Assembly (NCBI GenBank): GCA_033722415.1
Contig: JAWVZC010000295.1
Span: 1 to 5,503 of the forward strand
From: JAMQKA01 sp033722415
Lineage (GTDB): Bacteria > Bacteroidota > Rhodothermia > Balneolales > Balneolaceae
Direction of reading: 5' to 3'
DNA: 5,503 nucleotides
Each line of letters begins with the position of its first letter. The stretch's first letter is position 1. Positions 4,392 through 5,503 of this stretch are shown here, piece after piece. Both the position numbers and the translations under genes were made by a program. The notes under the pieces were generated by a model. The model was given only the letters and a program-made list of their open reading frames with translations, was not told the origin of the DNA and searched no databases.

Positions 4392-5503
4392 TTATGCTTG
4401 CTCAAGGATCACCGCCATGCCCTGGCCGACACCGACACAGAGCGTGCAGAGTGCAAACTGCTTTTCCTGCTCGTGGAGTTCTATAGCGGCGGTTTGCAGC
4501 AGGCGGGCGCCCGACATGCCGAGGGGATGTCCCAGGGCGATGGCCCCGCCGTTGGGATTGACCCGGTCATCCTGATCGTCAATCTCCAGTTCCCGCAATA
4601 CGGCCAGATTCTGGGCCGCAAATGCCTCGTTTAGCTCAATAACATCCATCTCGGCGAGCGTTAGTCCGGTTCGTTCCATTACTTTTCTGGTGGCCCCGAC
4701 CGGTCCCATACCCATGATGCGCGGTTCCACGCCTAAGACGGCCGATCCCACAATCCTGGCCATGGGGTCGAGATCGAATTCGTTAATGGCTTGCTCACCG
4801 GCTACAAGCATGGCACAGGAACCGTCGTTGATGCCGCTGGCGTTGCCGGCTGTGACGGTGCCCTGTTTCCTGAATGCGGGTTTGAGGGTGGCCAGTACCT
4901 CTGGTGTGGTGTCGGGACGGATATATTCATCCTGGTTAAACAGAAGCGGTTCACTCTTTCGCCTGGGAATTTCGACGGGCATGATCTCCCGGGCAAGGCG
5001 GCCGTTTTCAGTGGCCCGAGCCGCCTTTTGCTGCGACCATGCTGCAAATTCATCTTGGTCTTCCCGGCTCACCCCGTACTCTTCGACAATATTCTCCGCG
5101 GTTTCTCCCATCGCCTCACTGCCGTACTGACGCTCCATATCGGGATTGACGAAGCGCCAGCCAAAGGTAGTATCGTGCATTTCCGTGGTTCCGGAGTAGG
5201 GGGCTTCTCCTTTTCCAAGAATGATCGGGCCGCGGGTCATATGCTCCATACCGCCGGTGATGAACAGGTCGCCTTCCCCCACCTTAATGGCACGGTATGC
5301 ATGCACGGCACTGCTCATCCCGGATGCACAAAGCCGATTCACCGTTTCCCCGGGAACCGAAACCGGTAGTCCCGCCAGCAAGGCTGCCATACGCGCTACA
5401 TTGCGATTGTCCTCGCCGGCCTGGTTGGCACAGCCGTAGGCGACGTCGTCGATCGCGGCGGGATCCAGCGCCGGGTGGCGCTCCAGCAGGGCGGCCATCG
5501 GAA
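4392..5503 (-). CDS. paaJ: PaaJ: 3-oxoadipyl-CoA / 3-oxo-5,6-dehydrosuberyl-CoA thiolase (5' end outside window)
   Basis: The frame is open to the right edge of the window. The Met at 5498 aligns inside the family's N-terminal region (… LLERHPALD … IDDV), so it is internal and roughly 30-40 residues are missing. The visible 370 residues are a type II (degradative) thiolase. Counting from that Met, the nucleophile is Cys57 in VNRLCASGMSS, the His is His324 in GGAIALGHPLGMSG, and the second Cys is Cys354 in CTLCVGVGQG. The strings GCANQAGEDNRNVARM (22-37) and GWRFVNPDMERQYG (113-126) are characteristic of the PaaJ/PcaF branch rather than of general acetyl-CoA acetyltransferases. The enzyme cleaves 3-oxoacyl-CoA with CoA to release acetyl-CoA, twice in the lower phenylacetate pathway. 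It is the most upstream gene in the visible cluster. PcaF of the beta-ketoadipate pathway is the alternative name, and paaZ/paaY next door support PaaJ. Confidence 0.95.
   Translation of the reverse strand, partial: PMAALLERHPALDPAAIDDVAYGCANQAGEDNRNVARMAALLAGLPVSVPGETVNRLCASGMSSAVHAYRAIKVGEGDLFITGGMEHMTRGPIILGKGEAPYSGTTEMHDTTFGWRFVNPDMERQYGSEAMGETAENIVEEYGVSREDQDEFAAWSQQKAARATENGRLAREIMPVEIPRRKSEPLLFNQDEYIRPDTTPEVLATLKPAFRKQGTVTAGNASGINDGSCAMLVAGEQAINEFDLDPMARIVGSAVLGVEPRIMGMGPVGATRKVMERTGLTLAEMDVIELNEAFAAQNLAVLRELEIDDQDDRVNPNGGAIALGHPLGMSGARLLQTAAIELHEQEKQFALCTLCVGVGQGMAVILEQA

Noticed and set aside
4791..5369. Plus-strand reading frame (192 codons) opposite paaJ
   Set aside because: It is the antisense shadow of a conserved thiolase, with no ribosome binding site and no family motif.

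Overview
The window is part of a phenylacetate (paa) catabolic gene cluster, with every real gene on the minus strand, so transcription runs right to left. The order in that direction is: paaJ (thiolase, 5' end outside the window), a broken small four-helix-bundle (S23/IVP family) gene, paaY (hexapeptide-repeat thioesterase/carbonic-anhydrase-like), paaZ (bifunctional ring-opening enzyme), an intact small four-helix-bundle gene, and a crotonase-fold enoyl-CoA hydratase/isomerase (3' end outside the window). The organism is most likely a member of the Bacteroidota or a related phylum (Balneolota/Rhodothermota). This is inferred from the style of the paa proteins, the near absence of Shine-Dalgarno sequences in front of the paa genes, and the four-helix-bundle genes scattered between operon genes. 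A GC-rich body is interrupted by AT-rich insertions. The assignment is from memory of protein families, not a search.

Biochemically, PaaZ opens the oxepin-CoA ring and oxidises the resulting aldehyde. PaaJ then cleaves 3-oxo-CoA intermediates to acetyl-CoA. The crotonase is placed to act on an epoxide/oxepin isomer or an unsaturated CoA intermediate. PaaY is thought to remove CoA from stalled, toxic intermediates. The ring epoxidase genes (paaABCDE) and the ligase (paaK) are not in the window.

The unusual part is what lies between the paa genes. Three of the four gaps contain short tandem-like repeat tracts. The gap around the first four-helix-bundle gene (666-1025) has period-7 tracts (TGAATCC on one side, its complement GGATTCA on the other) that form an inverted pair. 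The gap around the second (3951-4313) has period-8 tracts (GGCACAAA type) that also form an inverted pair. The short paaY-paaZ gap has a lone period-7 tract with no small gene, and this tract supplies the last codons and the stop of paaY. Both small genes therefore look like cassettes bounded by inverted repeats and inserted in the sense direction into an operon. This resembles the S23-encoding intervening sequences of 23S rRNA, but sits in a metabolic mRNA. The second cassette gene carries an in-frame amber codon at codon 4, directly after a perfect AGGAGG ribosome binding site and ATG.

There is no gene-free stretch longer than 300 bases, and I saw no tRNA, rRNA, CRISPR array, transposase or convincing terminator.
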